Shown piece by piece: positions 42,423 to 51,645 of a stretch of 64,000 nt of DNA (position 1 is its first letter; every line of letters begins with the position of its first letter). The DNA is from Streptomyces mashuensis (GTDB lineage Bacteria; Actinomycetota; Actinomycetes; Streptomycetales; Streptomycetaceae): the NCBI RefSeq assembly GCF_014654785.1, contig NZ_BNBD01000006.1:349357-413356 (forward strand), given 5' to 3'. The translations under genes were made by a program, and so were the position numbers. The notes beneath the pieces were generated by a model that ran no database searches, was not told the origin of the DNA, and saw only the letters and a program-made list of their open reading frames with translations.

Positions 42423-42839
42423 TCACGGCTGTCCGGGGCCGGCGCCGCGCTTCTTGTGCAGGCTGATGCTGACCGTACGGTCGTCCGCGACGGTGGAGTC
42501 GACCTCGCCGGCGAGGGCGGAGAGCACCGTCCAGGCGAAGGTGTCCCGCTCGGGGGCCCGGCCGTCCGTGGTGGGGGCCGAGACGGTCACCCGCAGGGCG
42601 TCGCCCACCAGGCGGAACACACAGCTGAGCACGGAGCCGGGGACGGCCTGTTGCAGCAGGATCGCGCACGCCTCGTCGACGGCGATGCGCAGGTCCTCGA
42701 TCTCGTCCAGGGTGAAGTCCAGACGGGCCGCGAGACCGGCTGTCGCCGTCCGCAGCACCGACAGGTAGGCACCCGCAGCGGGCAGCCGGACTTCCACGAA
42801 GTCCTGGGTCGTCCCAGGCTCGGCAGCGATTGGGGACAC
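42423..42839 (-). CDS. prsH: Anti-sigma factor, HATPase kinase type (PrsH/RshA/UshX)
   Basis: 138 aa. An RsbW/SpoIIAB-like fold: FTLDEIEDLRIAVDEACAIL holds the N-box-like acidic residues, followed by FRLVGDALRVTVSA and DSTVADDRTVSISLHKKR. It should bind SigH and hold it inactive until an anti-anti-sigma factor releases it. The GTG at 42839 with GGAGGT 5 nt upstream is preferred. First gene of the prsH-sigH operon. Confidence 0.88.
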   Translation of the reverse strand: MSPIAAEPGTTQDFVEVRLPAAGAYLSVLRTATAGLAARLDFTLDEIEDLRIAVDEACAILLQQAVPGSVLSCVFRLVGDALRVTVSAPTTDGRAPERDTFAWTVLSALAGEVDSTVADDRTVSISLHKKRGAGPGQP

Positions 42840-43222
42840 CCTCACCTCCAAGGTGGCGCAAGCTTCTTGAGCTGTCCCGCACGCCGGGTGCCGCGGCCCG
42901 GGGGCCGACGGACGCGCCGGCGTACGGCACATGGTCCGGCTGAGACGCTATCGCGATCTGCGGTTCTGCGCCGCAGCCCCGCGACTGTCACTCATGGTAA
43001 GGCTATGAGTACAGACAGTGGGTAGGGGTCTGCGGTCTCAATTCGAAAGAGAAATCGGCCGGTTGGGCGCCCCACCCGGATTCTCGTCACTCTGCGCGAG
43101 GGCCGCAAGGCTCCTGTGCGCGTCACCCGACGGTCGGCGTTGACGCACAGTAGCGAGACCGTCACTTGCATGTCGGCCTGAAGGCTCGCACAGGAGACGC
43201 ACGCCCCTCATTCTCTGAAGGG
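42840..43222. promoter_or_regulatory. prsH-sigH promoter region (383 bp) with an interrupted dyad
   Basis: No gene seen. A dyad with arms ACTGTC+ACTCAT (42984-42995) and ATGAGT+GACAGT (43005-43010 and 43014-43019) lies about 150 bp upstream of prsH and could bind a dimeric regulator. Confidence 0.45.
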
Positions 43223-43789
43223 TCAGGAAACAGACTGTATCCGTCGCGCCCGCGAGTTGGAGCCCGGACGGGGAGATCCCGCCGTCCGCCGACGGTGGTA
43301 GTGGTACGTGGCCACGCCCAGCAAGGGCCCCCAAAGGATGAGGGGGGCGTACGTGACGTCGATGAGCAGCGTGCCCCACCACGTGGCGTCCATCTCCGCG
43401 TGGAAGGCCGTGTACACGAACAGCACGCCGTACACCGTCGTCGCCACCGTGCCGGCCGTGGCCAGGGTCGTCGCGAGGGCGACCGGGACGCGGCGGCCGC
43501 CGAGGAACGGCAGGCGGCGCGGCCACGTTTCCCCCCAGGGGCGGACGAGGCCCAGGGCGAGCAGTGCGAACAGCTCGGAGACCAGGCTCAGGAGGATGAG
43601 GAAGAGGGTGCCCCAGCCCGGGACGTGCATCGTGGCGTACTCGGACCGGGCCAGGCCCACGGGCACGCCCGCGGCGACGGCCACGCGCCACAGGGCGGAG
43701 GGGACGTTGCTCAGGGCGGCGCCCGTCGCGGCGAGGCGGGCCCAGCGGGGGACGTTCGGGAGTGCTGCGGATCTCGGCATGACAGCCAT
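43223..43789 (-). CDS. Four-helix hypothetical membrane protein
   Basis: 188 aa with helices at about residues 18-40, 60-85, 103-130 and 138-160 (for example GTLFLILLSLVSELFALLAL). Function unknown; a family common in Streptomyces. Start ATG at 43789, or 43780 nine bases on. The 3' end has a basic hydrophilic tail. Confidence 0.75.
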   Translation of the reverse strand: MAVMPRSAALPNVPRWARLAATGAALSNVPSALWRVAVAAGVPVGLARSEYATMHVPGWGTLFLILLSLVSELFALLALGLVRPWGETWPRRLPFLGGRRVPVALATTLATAGTVATTVYGVLFVYTAFHAEMDATWWGTLLIDVTYAPLILWGPLLGVATYHYHRRRTAGSPRPGSNSRARRIQSVS

Positions 43790-43892
43790 CGTCCGGGCCG
43801 GGGGCCGGGCGCCGCGTCGCCCCGCGGGCGGCTTTCCCGTCCGCCCGCAGGATGATCACGTACGGCCCCCGGCTCCCCCGTACGGCGGGTGG

Positions 43893-45413
43893 CTACCGCG
43901 CCACCAGCGCCTCCGCCGCCGCACGCCCGCAGACGCGGGCCGCGCCGTGCGTGGCCACGTGCACCGCGCCGCGCGGCGCGGCCTGGGGCAGGCCCATCTC
44001 GACGACCACCGTGTCCGGGCGGGCCGCCAGCAGGGCGTCGAGGGCCGAGGCCATCCAGCCGTGCCGGTGCTCGTCCCGCACCACCGCCACGATGCGCCGC
44101 TCCCCCGCGTCCGCCAGCACCTGCTCGGCGCGCGCGTCCTCCGGGCCGTACGTCAGGGTGGTCGTGCCCGGCACGAGGCGGGCCAGTTCCGCGCCCACGC
44201 CCCAGGGCGTCTCGTCGCCGACGGCGATGTTGGCGGCCGGCGTGAACGCCGCGACGTGCGCGGGCGCGGCCAGCGGCTCGTACGTCCCGGTCGTGGTGAC
44301 CCGCAGCGCCCGGCGCGCGGCCTCCAGGCCGACGTCGGGGGTGGGCGTGCCGCCGTCGCGGCCGGTGGCCGTGGCGCGGGTCCACGCGCCGAGGGCCCGG
44401 ACGCGGCGCGCGGCGTCCGCGAGCCGTTCCTCGGGCAGTGCGCCGGACCGGACCGCCGCCACCAGGGCGTCGCGCAGCCGCAGCACGGTGTCCTCGTCCG
44501 CCAGGCCGCCGCCCACGCAGATGGCGTCCGCGCCGGCCGCGACGGCCAGGACGCTGCCGCGCTCGATGCCGTACGTGCCGGCGATCGCCTGCATCTCCAT
44601 GCCGTCGGTGACGATCAGGCCGTCGAAGCCGAGGCCGCCCTCGGCGACGGGTGCGCGCAGCAGCCCGTGCAGGGCGGCGGGGCTGAGCGTGGCCGGCAGG
44701 TCGGGGTCGAGCGCCGGCAGCAGGATGTGGGCGCTCATCACGGCCTTGGTGCCGGCGGCCACGGCCACCCGGAACGGCACGAGTTCGCGCTCGCGCAGCG
44801 TGGCCAGGTCCGCGGTGATGCGGGGCAGGGCGTGGTGGGAGTCGACGGCCGTGTCGCCGTGCCCGGGGAAGTGCTTGGTGCAGGCGGCGACCCCGGCGGC
44901 CTGGAGGCCCTCGATGTACGCGGCGGTGTGCCGGGCCACGAGTCGCGGGTCGGCGCCGAAGGACCGTACGCCGATGACGGGGTTGCCGGGGTCGGAGTTG
45001 ACGTCGGCGGACGGCGCCCAGTTGAGGTTGACGCCGCACTCCGCGAGCCGGCGGCCCAGTTCGTGGGCGACGGCCCGGGTCAGGGCGGTGTCGTCGACGG
45101 TGCCGAGGGCGAGGTTGCCGGGGAAGGAGGAGCCGGTGCGCACTTCCAGGCGGGTGACGTCGCCGCCCTCCTCGTCGACGGCGACGAGCACGTCCTCGCG
45201 CTCGGCGCGCAGCTGCGCGGTGAGCGCGGCGAGCTGCTCGGGCGAGGCGATGTTGCGGCCGAACAGGCCGACCGAGGCGAGCCCTTCGCCGAGCCGGCGC
45301 CGCAGCCAGTCGGGCGCGGTGGTCCCGGTGAAGCCGGGCTGGAGGACGGTGAGGGCGTCGCGGGTGAGGGTGTCCCTGGTGCCCGGGGTGTCCCGGGGGG
45401 TGAGCGTGGTCAT
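43893..45413 (-). CDS. dasD: Beta-N-acetylglucosaminidase, glycoside hydrolase family 3 (NagZ/DasD)
   Basis: 506 aa intracellular GH3 enzyme that splits imported chitobiose to GlcNAc. The catalytic His-Asp motif KHFPGHGDTAVDSHHALP and the nucleophile Asp in GLIVTDGMEMQAI are clear. GLFGRNIASPEQL and VAVDEEGGDVTRLE belong to the substrate pocket. It is the last gene of the das operon, 10 bp after dasC, and lacks a signal peptide. ATG at 45413. Confidence 0.93.
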   Translation of the reverse strand: MTTLTPRDTPGTRDTLTRDALTVLQPGFTGTTAPDWLRRRLGEGLASVGLFGRNIASPEQLAALTAQLRAEREDVLVAVDEEGGDVTRLEVRTGSSFPGNLALGTVDDTALTRAVAHELGRRLAECGVNLNWAPSADVNSDPGNPVIGVRSFGADPRLVARHTAAYIEGLQAAGVAACTKHFPGHGDTAVDSHHALPRITADLATLRERELVPFRVAVAAGTKAVMSAHILLPALDPDLPATLSPAALHGLLRAPVAEGGLGFDGLIVTDGMEMQAIAGTYGIERGSVLAVAAGADAICVGGGLADEDTVLRLRDALVAAVRSGALPEERLADAARRVRALGAWTRATATGRDGGTPTPDVGLEAARRALRVTTTGTYEPLAAPAHVAAFTPAANIAVGDETPWGVGAELARLVPGTTTLTYGPEDARAEQVLADAGERRIVAVVRDEHRHGWMASALDALLAARPDTVVVEMGLPQAAPRGAVHVATHGAARVCGRAAAEALVAR

Positions 45414-45423
45414 GTCGCTGCTG

Positions 45424-46254
45424 TCAGCCCTTCACTGCGCCGGAGGTCAGCCCCCCGACGGCCCTGCGCTGGAGGATGAGGAAGAGGATGAGGATGGGCA
45501 CGGCGAACAGGGACGAGGCGGCCATGGTGGCGCCCCAGTCGTCGCCGAAGGTGGTCCGGAAGCTCGTGAGCCACAGGGGCAGCGTCTGGGCCCCCGGCTC
45601 CTTGTTCAGTACCAGCACCATGGGGAATTCGTTCCACACGGTGATGAAGCCGAAGAGCGAGGTCGCCATGAGGCCGGGCGCCAGCAGCGGGAAGATCACC
45701 CGGACGAACGCCTGGGCGCGGGTGCACCCGTCGACCATCGCCGACTCCTCCAGCTCCTTGGGCACCGCGGCGACGTACCCGCGGAGGGTGAGGACGGTGA
45801 AGGGCAGCACCATCACGGTGTAGATGGCGATGAGCGGGACGAGGCTGTTCAGCATCTCCGCGTCGCGCACGATCATGTAGTACGCGATGGTCATGACCTC
45901 CCAGGGCGCCATCTGGGCCATCATCATGACGAGCACGAAGCCGCGGCGGCCGCGGAACCGCATACGGGCGACGGCGAACGAGGCCAGCAGCGCGATGACG
46001 AGCGAGAGGCCCACGGCCACCAGGGTGACGAGGAAGGAGTTGCCGACGAGCGTCCAGAAGCCGTCGGCGGCGACCGCCTTGCGGAAGTGGTCCAGGGTGG
46101 GGCTGGTGGGGAACCAGACGGGGGTGTCGGCGACGATGTCCTTGTTGGCCTTGAAGGCCGTGGCGAACATCCAGTAGACGGGGAACGCGAAGGCGAGGGA
46201 GAGGGCGACCGCCGTCGCCCCCGGCCAGACGCGGCCGAGCAGCGAGCGCCTCAC
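45424..46254 (-). CDS. dasC: Chitobiose ABC transporter permease DasC
   Basis: 276 aa, carbohydrate ABC permease of the MalG type with six helices and the EAA loop EESAMVDGCTRAQAFVRVIF. The GTG start overlaps the dasB stop (GTGA). With DasA and DasB it forms the (GlcNAc)2 importer; energy comes from the multitask ATPase MsiK encoded elsewhere (established for Streptomyces), and indeed no ATPase gene is present here. Confidence 0.94.
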   Translation of the reverse strand: MRRSLLGRVWPGATAVALSLAFAFPVYWMFATAFKANKDIVADTPVWFPTSPTLDHFRKAVAADGFWTLVGNSFLVTLVAVGLSLVIALLASFAVARMRFRGRRGFVLVMMMAQMAPWEVMTIAYYMIVRDAEMLNSLVPLIAIYTVMVLPFTVLTLRGYVAAVPKELEESAMVDGCTRAQAFVRVIFPLLAPGLMATSLFGFITVWNEFPMVLVLNKEPGAQTLPLWLTSFRTTFGDDWGATMAASSLFAVPILILFLILQRRAVGGLTSGAVKG

Positions 46255-47231
46255 AGGTCGTCCTCCTCTTGCTTGAGCACCAGCCGCAGGTAGTACGCGG
46301 TCAGGGCCAGCAGGATCACGATGGTCAGGATGGAGATGGCCGCGCCCATGCCGAAGTGCTGGCTGCCGATGCCCTCGGCGAAGGCGTAGACGGGCAGGGT
46401 CTCGGTGAGCCGGTCGGGGCCGCCCTCGTTGATCGCGAAGACCTGGGTGAAGCACTTGAAGACCCAGATGACCTCCAGGAAGGTCGTCGCGAGGAAGAAG
46501 GGCTTGAGGAAGGGGAGGGTGACGGACGTGAACCGCTTCCAGGCGCCCGCCCCGTCCAGTGCCGCCGCCTCGTACAGCTCCTTGGGGATGGTGGTCGTGG
46601 CCGCGTAGAGGTTGACGGCGACGAACGGCACCGACTGCCACACGAGCAGCACGGTGATCACGAAGAACGTGGAGAGCTGGTCGCCGGTCCAGTTGTAGCC
46701 GGCCATGGAGTGGAAGCCGAGGGCGTCGAGGAGGTGGTTGACGACGCCGAAGCGCTGGTCGAACAGCCACTGGAAGACGGTGGTGGCGGCGACCACGGGC
46801 ATGGCCCAGGCCAGCACCAGCGCGGTGGACAGCAGCAGCCGCATGCCCTTGCCGAGGCGGGCCAGCAGCAGGCCGGTCAGGCAGCCGACGACCATGATCA
46901 GGGCGACGTTGACGGCCGTGAACGCCATGGACCGGCCGGTGACGTGCCAGAACTCGCTGTTCGACAGCGTGTTCGTGTAGTTGTCGAGGCCCGTCCACTC
47001 GGTGACATGCCGGATCAGCTGCCGCTTGCCGAGGTTCTGGAACGACAGCAGGCCGTTCTTCAGCAGCGTCCAGCCGAGGAGGAGGACGGTGAGGGCGGCG
47101 GCGGGGAGGACGAGGAGGTAGGGCAGGGGCTGGGCCTTCCCCTCCCGCGGACGGCCGGGCGGTGCCGCGCCGCCCCTGCTGCTCGGGGACGCCGGCCGGG
47201 CGGCCGTCGTCTCTTCGGTCTGCGCTGACAT
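46251..47231 (-). CDS. dasB: Chitobiose ABC transporter permease DasB
   Basis: 326 aa, MalF-type permease. A hydrophilic 35-residue head (PASPSSRGGAAPPGRP), six helices and the EAA loop ELYEAAALDGAGAWKRFTSV. It pairs with DasC in the membrane. ATG at 47231, preceded by a purine-poor region and the dasA-dasB hairpin. It ends in the acidic tail KQEEDDL overlapping dasC. Confidence 0.94.
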   Translation of the reverse strand: MSAQTEETTAARPASPSSRGGAAPPGRPREGKAQPLPYLLVLPAAALTVLLLGWTLLKNGLLSFQNLGKRQLIRHVTEWTGLDNYTNTLSNSEFWHVTGRSMAFTAVNVALIMVVGCLTGLLLARLGKGMRLLLSTALVLAWAMPVVAATTVFQWLFDQRFGVVNHLLDALGFHSMAGYNWTGDQLSTFFVITVLLVWQSVPFVAVNLYAATTTIPKELYEAAALDGAGAWKRFTSVTLPFLKPFFLATTFLEVIWVFKCFTQVFAINEGGPDRLTETLPVYAFAEGIGSQHFGMGAAISILTIVILLALTAYYLRLVLKQEEDDL

Positions 47232-47274
47232 CGTCGTCCGCCTACTTCCCTGCCTGCCCTGTCCAACGGTGGTA

Positions 47275-47294
47275 CGTGCGCGCGTCCGCGCACG
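47275..47294 (-). terminator. Hairpin between dasA and dasB
   Basis: cgtgcgcg (47275-47282) and cgcgcacg (47287-47294) form an 8-bp stem with a 4-nt loop in the 116-bp gap. It could protect or partly end the dasA mRNA so that binding protein exceeds permease. Confidence 0.5.
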
Positions 47295-47347
47295 GGCCGG
47301 ACTCCTGTCACTGTCCGGGCCCGTACGCGGACGACCGGGTCACTGCT

Positions 47348-48619
47348 CTACTGCTTCTGGGCCAGCCTCTTGTTCATCTCGCCCTCGACCTGCTTGGCGG
47401 CCTCCTCGGGCGACTTTCCGTTGAGGACGGCCGTCATGTACGCCTTGACCGGGTTCGGGGCGTTCTCGACGTTGGCCCATTCGGGGATGAGCGGCGTGGT
47501 GCCGCCGCCCTTGGCGGCGGGGGCCGCGGCCTCGGCGGCCGGCTGGCCCTTCAGCTGCGGCAGCAGGGAGGTCTTGTTCGGGAGCGAGCCGACCTCCTTG
47601 GCCAGCGCACCCTCGTGCCGGTCCGACAGCGCGATCTTGAGGAACTCCTTGGCGAGGTCCTTCTTCTTGCTGTTCTCGGCGATGGCGAGGTTGGAGCCAC
47701 CGAGGAAGACACCCTCGGGCTTGTCGGCGGTCTCACCGGGGATGGTGAAGTAGCCGATCTCCTTCTCGATCTGCGGGTTCGCCTTGATCGCGGTCTGGGC
47801 CTCCCAGCCCATGCCGATGAAGGCGCCGGTCTTCCCCTTGGCGAAGACGTCCGCCTGCTGCGGCGTGGCCTCGTCCTTGTCCTTGGGGGCCTTGCTGAAC
47901 GACTGGTACTTCTTGTAGAGCTCCATGGCCTGGCCGACCTTGGGGTCGGCGAGGTTGGAGACCCACTTCTTGCCGTCCTTCTTCACCAGGTCGGCGCCGG
48001 CGCCGATGGTCAGGCCGTCGAAGAAGTACCAGTTCTGGCCGGGCAGGTAGAGGGGCTCGGCGTCGCCCTTCTTCTGGATGGCCTCGAGGTCCTTGAAGAA
48101 CTCGTCGCGGGTCTTCGGCACGTCGGTGATGCCGGCGTCGGCCCAGATCCGCTTGTTGTAGATGACCACCCGGCTGGCCGCGTACCAGGGGGCGGCGTAC
48201 TGCTTGCCCTCGAAGACGGACGGCTTGTTGAGGGACTCCGTCCAGTCGCCGCCGATCTCCTTCTTCAGGTCGCCCAGCTCGGCCAGGCCGCCGGTCTCGG
48301 CGTAGGAGGGCGTCTGGGTGTTGCCGATCTCCAGGACGTCCGGGGGGTTCGACTCCGAGAGGGCGGTGGTCACCTTCTGCTGGATGCCGTCCCACTTCTG
48401 GATCTGGACATCGAGCTTGGCGCCGGTCTTCTGTTCGAACTCCTTCTTCACGGAGTCGGTCCAGCCCGACGGATTCGAGCCATCCATGAACCAGACGGTG
48501 AGGGACTTGGCCTTGCCGCCGTCCGCCCCGGACTCCCCGTCGCCACCGCTGGACCCACAGGCAGCAACACTCACCAGCATGGCCGCGACACCCGTCGCCG
48601 CTATGAGCCCTCGCTTCAC
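47348..48619 (-). CDS. dasA: Chitobiose-binding lipoprotein DasA
   Basis: 423 aa extracellular solute-binding lipoprotein. Signal peptide with lipobox VAAC (acylated C21), then a Gly/Ser linker and the family-1 sugar-binding fold (SLTVWFMDGSNPSGWTDSVK, IYNKRIWADAGI). It captures N,N'-diacetylchitobiose for DasBC. The GTG at 48619 is chosen for GAGGAG 7 nt upstream; the TTG at 48640 would overlap operator DNA. Two dre-like sites just upstream place it under DasR. Confidence 0.95.
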   Translation of the reverse strand: MKRGLIAATGVAAMLVSVAACGSSGGDGESGADGGKAKSLTVWFMDGSNPSGWTDSVKKEFEQKTGAKLDVQIQKWDGIQQKVTTALSESNPPDVLEIGNTQTPSYAETGGLAELGDLKKEIGGDWTESLNKPSVFEGKQYAAPWYAASRVVIYNKRIWADAGITDVPKTRDEFFKDLEAIQKKGDAEPLYLPGQNWYFFDGLTIGAGADLVKKDGKKWVSNLADPKVGQAMELYKKYQSFSKAPKDKDEATPQQADVFAKGKTGAFIGMGWEAQTAIKANPQIEKEIGYFTIPGETADKPEGVFLGGSNLAIAENSKKKDLAKEFLKIALSDRHEGALAKEVGSLPNKTSLLPQLKGQPAAEAAAPAAKGGGTTPLIPEWANVENAPNPVKAYMTAVLNGKSPEEAAKQVEGEMNKRLAQKQ

Positions 48620-48648
48620 AGCACTCTCCTCAAGGACCAATGGTCTTT

Positions 48649-48664
48649 AATGGTTTAGACCAGT
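48649..48664. promoter_or_regulatory. dre operator 1 upstream of dasA
   Basis: Core TGGTTTAGACCA (48651-48662), 11 of 12 to the DasR consensus, 30 bp before the dasA start and in the dasA-dasR divergent region. Confidence 0.85.
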
Positions 48665-48672
48665 GCCCGCAG

Positions 48673-48688
48673 CTTGGCCTAGACCTTT
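48673..48688. promoter_or_regulatory. dre-like operator 2 in the dasA-dasR region
   Basis: Core TGGCCTAGACCT (48675-48686), 10 of 12 to the consensus, 24 bp (about two helix turns) from site 1. The pair may give cooperative DasR binding and autoregulation. Confidence 0.6.
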
Positions 48689-48858
48689 TGGGGTGTCAAG
48701 GGTGTATAAGAGTCGCTGTCGGCTCCGTTACCGGACCGACACCTCGGGGTCGACCTGGGCGTCTCCGGGCTCCTCGGGCTCAGCCCGTGCCACCATGTGA
48801 CCGCGATGGACGGAGGTGCCGGGTGACGGCAGCAGGATCGGAGTCGGGAAGGCACGCC

Positions 48859-49665
48859 ATGGCGGCCGACGAGGGCACGGCGGAGGGCGCGGGCGCCGCG
48901 AGCGGTGCCCGGACGGCCCGCGTTCCCAAGTATTACCGGCTCAAACGCCACTTGCTGGACATGACCGAAACCATGCCCCCCGGCACGCCGGTCCCGCCCG
49001 AGCGCACCCTCGCCGCGGAGTTCGACACCTCGCGCACCACGGTGCGGCAGGCCCTCCAGGAACTGGTCGTCGAGGGACGACTGGAACGTATCCAGGGAAA
49101 GGGGACGTTCGTCGCGAAACCGAAGGTTTCGCAGGCGCTGCAACTGACCTCCTACACGGAGGACATGCGCGCGCAGGGCCTGGAGCCCACGTCCCAGCTG
49201 CTGGACATCGGCTACGTCACGGCGGACGACCGCCTGGCCGGCCTGCTCGACATCACGGCCGGCGGCCGCGTCCTGCGCATCGAACGCCTCCGCCTGGCCA
49301 GCGGCGAACCCATGGCCATCGAGACCACCCACCTCTCCGCGAAGCGCTTCCCGGCACTGCGCCGCAGCCTGGCGAAGTACACCTCGCTGTACACGGCCCT
49401 GGCCGAGGTCTACGACGTCCGCCTGGCCGAGGCCGAGGAAACCATCGAGACGTCCCTGGCCACCCCACGCGAGGCGAGCCTCCTGGGCACGGACGTGGGC
49501 CTGCCGATGCTGATGCTGTCCCGCCACTCGCTGGACGCCCAGGGCACCCCGGTGGAATGGGTGCGCTCGGTGTACCGCGGCGACCGGTACAAGTTCGTGG
49601 CGCGCCTGAAGCGGCCGACGGAGGAACCACCGGGGGCGGAGGACCGGGCCGGCCAGGCAGGCTAG
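48859..49665 (+). CDS. dasR: GntR/HutC-family repressor DasR
   Basis: 268 aa. Winged-helix DNA-binding domain (YYRLKRHLLDMTETMPPGTP, FDTSRTTVRQALQELVVEGR, IQGKGTFVAKPK) and UTRA effector domain (LTSYTEDMRAQGLEPTSQLL onward). DasR is the global repressor of aminosugar genes and many antibiotic clusters, released by glucosamine-6-P. Start: ATG at 48859 (GGGAAGG upstream) gives the N-terminal length I recall for DasR; GTG at 48823 with a stronger GGAGGT would add 12 residues. Divergent from dasA. Confidence 0.95.
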   Translation: MAADEGTAEGAGAASGARTARVPKYYRLKRHLLDMTETMPPGTPVPPERTLAAEFDTSRTTVRQALQELVVEGRLERIQGKGTFVAKPKVSQALQLTSYTEDMRAQGLEPTSQLLDIGYVTADDRLAGLLDITAGGRVLRIERLRLASGEPMAIETTHLSAKRFPALRRSLAKYTSLYTALAEVYDVRLAEAEETIETSLATPREASLLGTDVGLPMLMLSRHSLDAQGTPVEWVRSVYRGDRYKFVARLKRPTEEPPGAEDRAGQAG

Positions 49666-49848
49666 GAAGGGTCAGGAAGAGCGGGAGGAGCTTTCGGGCT
49701 CCTCCAGGGTGCGGTCCCGGTGCAACAGGTGTGGCGTGCGACTCATCCCGTCAGGCCAACCCCACCGCCACATGACGGTTTGATGAGCGTTCTGCAAACA
49801 TGACCGCGGAATGGACGTCGTGTCAGTGGCGCACCTTAGCCTATGGCC

Positions 49849-50013
49849 ATGGCACACGACACGACCCCGGAGCAGCTCAACGACGAGATCCGCACGTTCC
49901 TCGCCGCCCGTCGCGGCCGTACGCTGACGTCGGCCGAGCGCGGGGTCTACGAGCAGCTGCGGACCCGGTGGCTGGCGGCCGGCCGCCGTGCCCGCTACGG
50001 CACCGCCGCCTGA
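49849..50013 (+). CDS. Small hypothetical protein, leaderless
   Basis: 54 aa, helical and basic (TPEQLNDEIRTFLAARRGRT, LRTRWLAAGRRARYG). TAGCCT at 49837-49842 lies 6 nt before the ATG, indicating a leaderless transcript; an in-frame ATG at 49843 overlaps the -10. It is followed after 4 bp by the next gene. Function unknown. Confidence 0.65.
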   Translation: MAHDTTPEQLNDEIRTFLAARRGRTLTSAERGVYEQLRTRWLAAGRRARYGTAA

Positions 50014-50017
50014 CCGC

Positions 50018-50542
50018 ATGAACCACCCGGTCGACCCCGTCGGCGCCGCCGCGACCGCGCTCGACAACCGCTCCTGGATCCCCGCGGACCACGAACTGAC
50101 CCTGGCCCGCGAGTTCTTCGTCCGTCGCGACGCCCTCGACCAGCGCCTGCTGCCCGGCATGCCGCCCTGCCCCTCGCCGCAGGGCTGGACCACGCAGCAC
50201 GTGCTGTGGCTGGGCGACGTGGCCGCCCTGGCCACCGACCTGCTGAACGCCTGGCGCCCCTGGCTCCCCGAGGGCCACGGCCACATGGCGTCCCTCCTCA
50301 CCACCTACGCCACCATGGCCGCCTCCGCGGCCCCCCTCGCCACACGCCTGGTCCGCGACTGGGCGGACGCCTGGCAGGGGCAGGGCACGGTATCCCCGCA
50401 GGACACCTCCCGCTGGGAGGACTGGCACCTTCCCAAGGAACAGCGGGAGCAGCTCGACGCGTTGACGGACCGGCTGGTGATGGTCGGCGCGGTCATGGTG
50501 ATGGCGGTCAACCGGGGAGAGACGTCGGGACCGCGGCGCTGA
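50018..50542 (+). CDS. Hypothetical protein
   Basis: 174 aa, helical, Trp-rich and acidic (WTTQHVLWLGDVAALATDLL, SRWEDWHLPKEQREQLDALT). Not recognised. Probably in an operon with the preceding small gene (4-bp gap). Confidence 0.65.
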   Translation: MNHPVDPVGAAATALDNRSWIPADHELTLAREFFVRRDALDQRLLPGMPPCPSPQGWTTQHVLWLGDVAALATDLLNAWRPWLPEGHGHMASLLTTYATMAASAAPLATRLVRDWADAWQGQGTVSPQDTSRWEDWHLPKEQREQLDALTDRLVMVGAVMVMAVNRGETSGPRR

Positions 50543-50727
50543 CTCGGCCGATTGCAGGGCTTTTTCTTCCGCGTTGCATCATTCCGCGCGCCTGATCGGT
50601 CAATTGCGGTCGTGCGGCGCGTCGTTGCCTCACATCCCGCTAGCGTGCGCAACGTCAACGACCCCCGGGCAGGTTAGCGGCCTGCGTCGGGGGTCTTCAT
50701 CCCCCGAGAGAAAGCCCCTCCCGGAGA

Positions 50728-51621
50728 ATGCTCAAGCATGCTAGCGCCCCTGCGCGCTTCTTCACGCAGATTCCGAACGAAATCCTCCGCCACCCCCGCC
50801 TTTCCGCCGCCGCGGTACGGCTGTTGACGTGGCAGCTGTCGCTGCCCGACGGCGCCGACCAGCCGCTGTCCGAGACCGCCGCCCGCGCGGGCATCACGAA
50901 GACCGCGTTCACCCGCGCCAAGCGCGAACTGATCGCCGAAGGCTACGTGCACGAGTGGCGGCGACAGGGCCCCGGCGGGCGGTGGAGCACGAAGCAGCTC
51001 GTGTCCAATGTGCCGCTGTCCGGCGAGGAGGCGGCCGCCGCGCGCGACGGGCGGCACGCGGACGTGACTCCCGCCGCTCCGGCGGCCCCCTCACCGGCCG
51101 CCGGTGAGCCGGGCCCTCGGCCCGCCGCCCGTTCCCCTGAAAGAGACGAGGGGGACACCTCCCACCCTCCCCACCCGCTCGCCGAGGCCGGTGCCGCCGC
51201 CCTCGCCGCCGTCTCCCACCGCGAACGGCGGTTGCGACTGGCCGGTCGCGAGGTACGGCAGCTGGCAGCCCTCGCCGGGGAGTGGCTCGCGCGCGGCGTC
51301 ACCGCGCAGGAGCTGTGCCTCACGCTGACCTCGGGGTTGCCCGCCCAGATCCACTCCCCCGCCGGGATCGTCCGCGACCGGCTGCTGCGAAAGATGCCCG
51401 CACCGCCCGGGCCGGTCGCCGAACCACCGGCCGGGCAGCCGTGCGGGAGGGGATGCGGCCGGACGTTCACGCCCGTCGCCGACGAGACCTGGTGCCGCGA
51501 CTGCCGCGTTGCCGCGGCCGCCGCCAGCTCCCGGCGCGGCGCGCGGGCCGTACGGGCTGCTCTGCGGGGGCCCGGTGCTGGGCGGCCGGTCGGTCGTGCA
51601 ATGATCGAACCGTCGATTTGA
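50728..51621 (+). CDS. Helix-turn-helix DNA-binding protein
   Basis: 297 aa. The N-terminal winged HTH resembles replication-initiator or MarR-like domains: FFTQIPNEILRHPRLSAAAV, SETAARAGITKTAFTRAKRE and WSTKQLVSNVP. The middle is Pro/Ala-rich, then helical (RLAGREVRQLAALAGEWLAR). The C-terminus holds a Cys-rich motif (CGRGCGRTF ... WCRDC) like a zinc knuckle. Common in Streptomyces genomes, role unknown. GGAGA precedes the ATG. Confidence 0.78.
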   Translation: MLKHASAPARFFTQIPNEILRHPRLSAAAVRLLTWQLSLPDGADQPLSETAARAGITKTAFTRAKRELIAEGYVHEWRRQGPGGRWSTKQLVSNVPLSGEEAAAARDGRHADVTPAAPAAPSPAAGEPGPRPAARSPERDEGDTSHPPHPLAEAGAAALAAVSHRERRLRLAGREVRQLAALAGEWLARGVTAQELCLTLTSGLPAQIHSPAGIVRDRLLRKMPAPPGPVAEPPAGQPCGRGCGRTFTPVADETWCRDCRVAAAAASSRRGARAVRAALRGPGAGRPVGRAMIEPSI

Positions 51622-51645
51622 ACGTGTTCAAAAAGGAGGCGCGCC

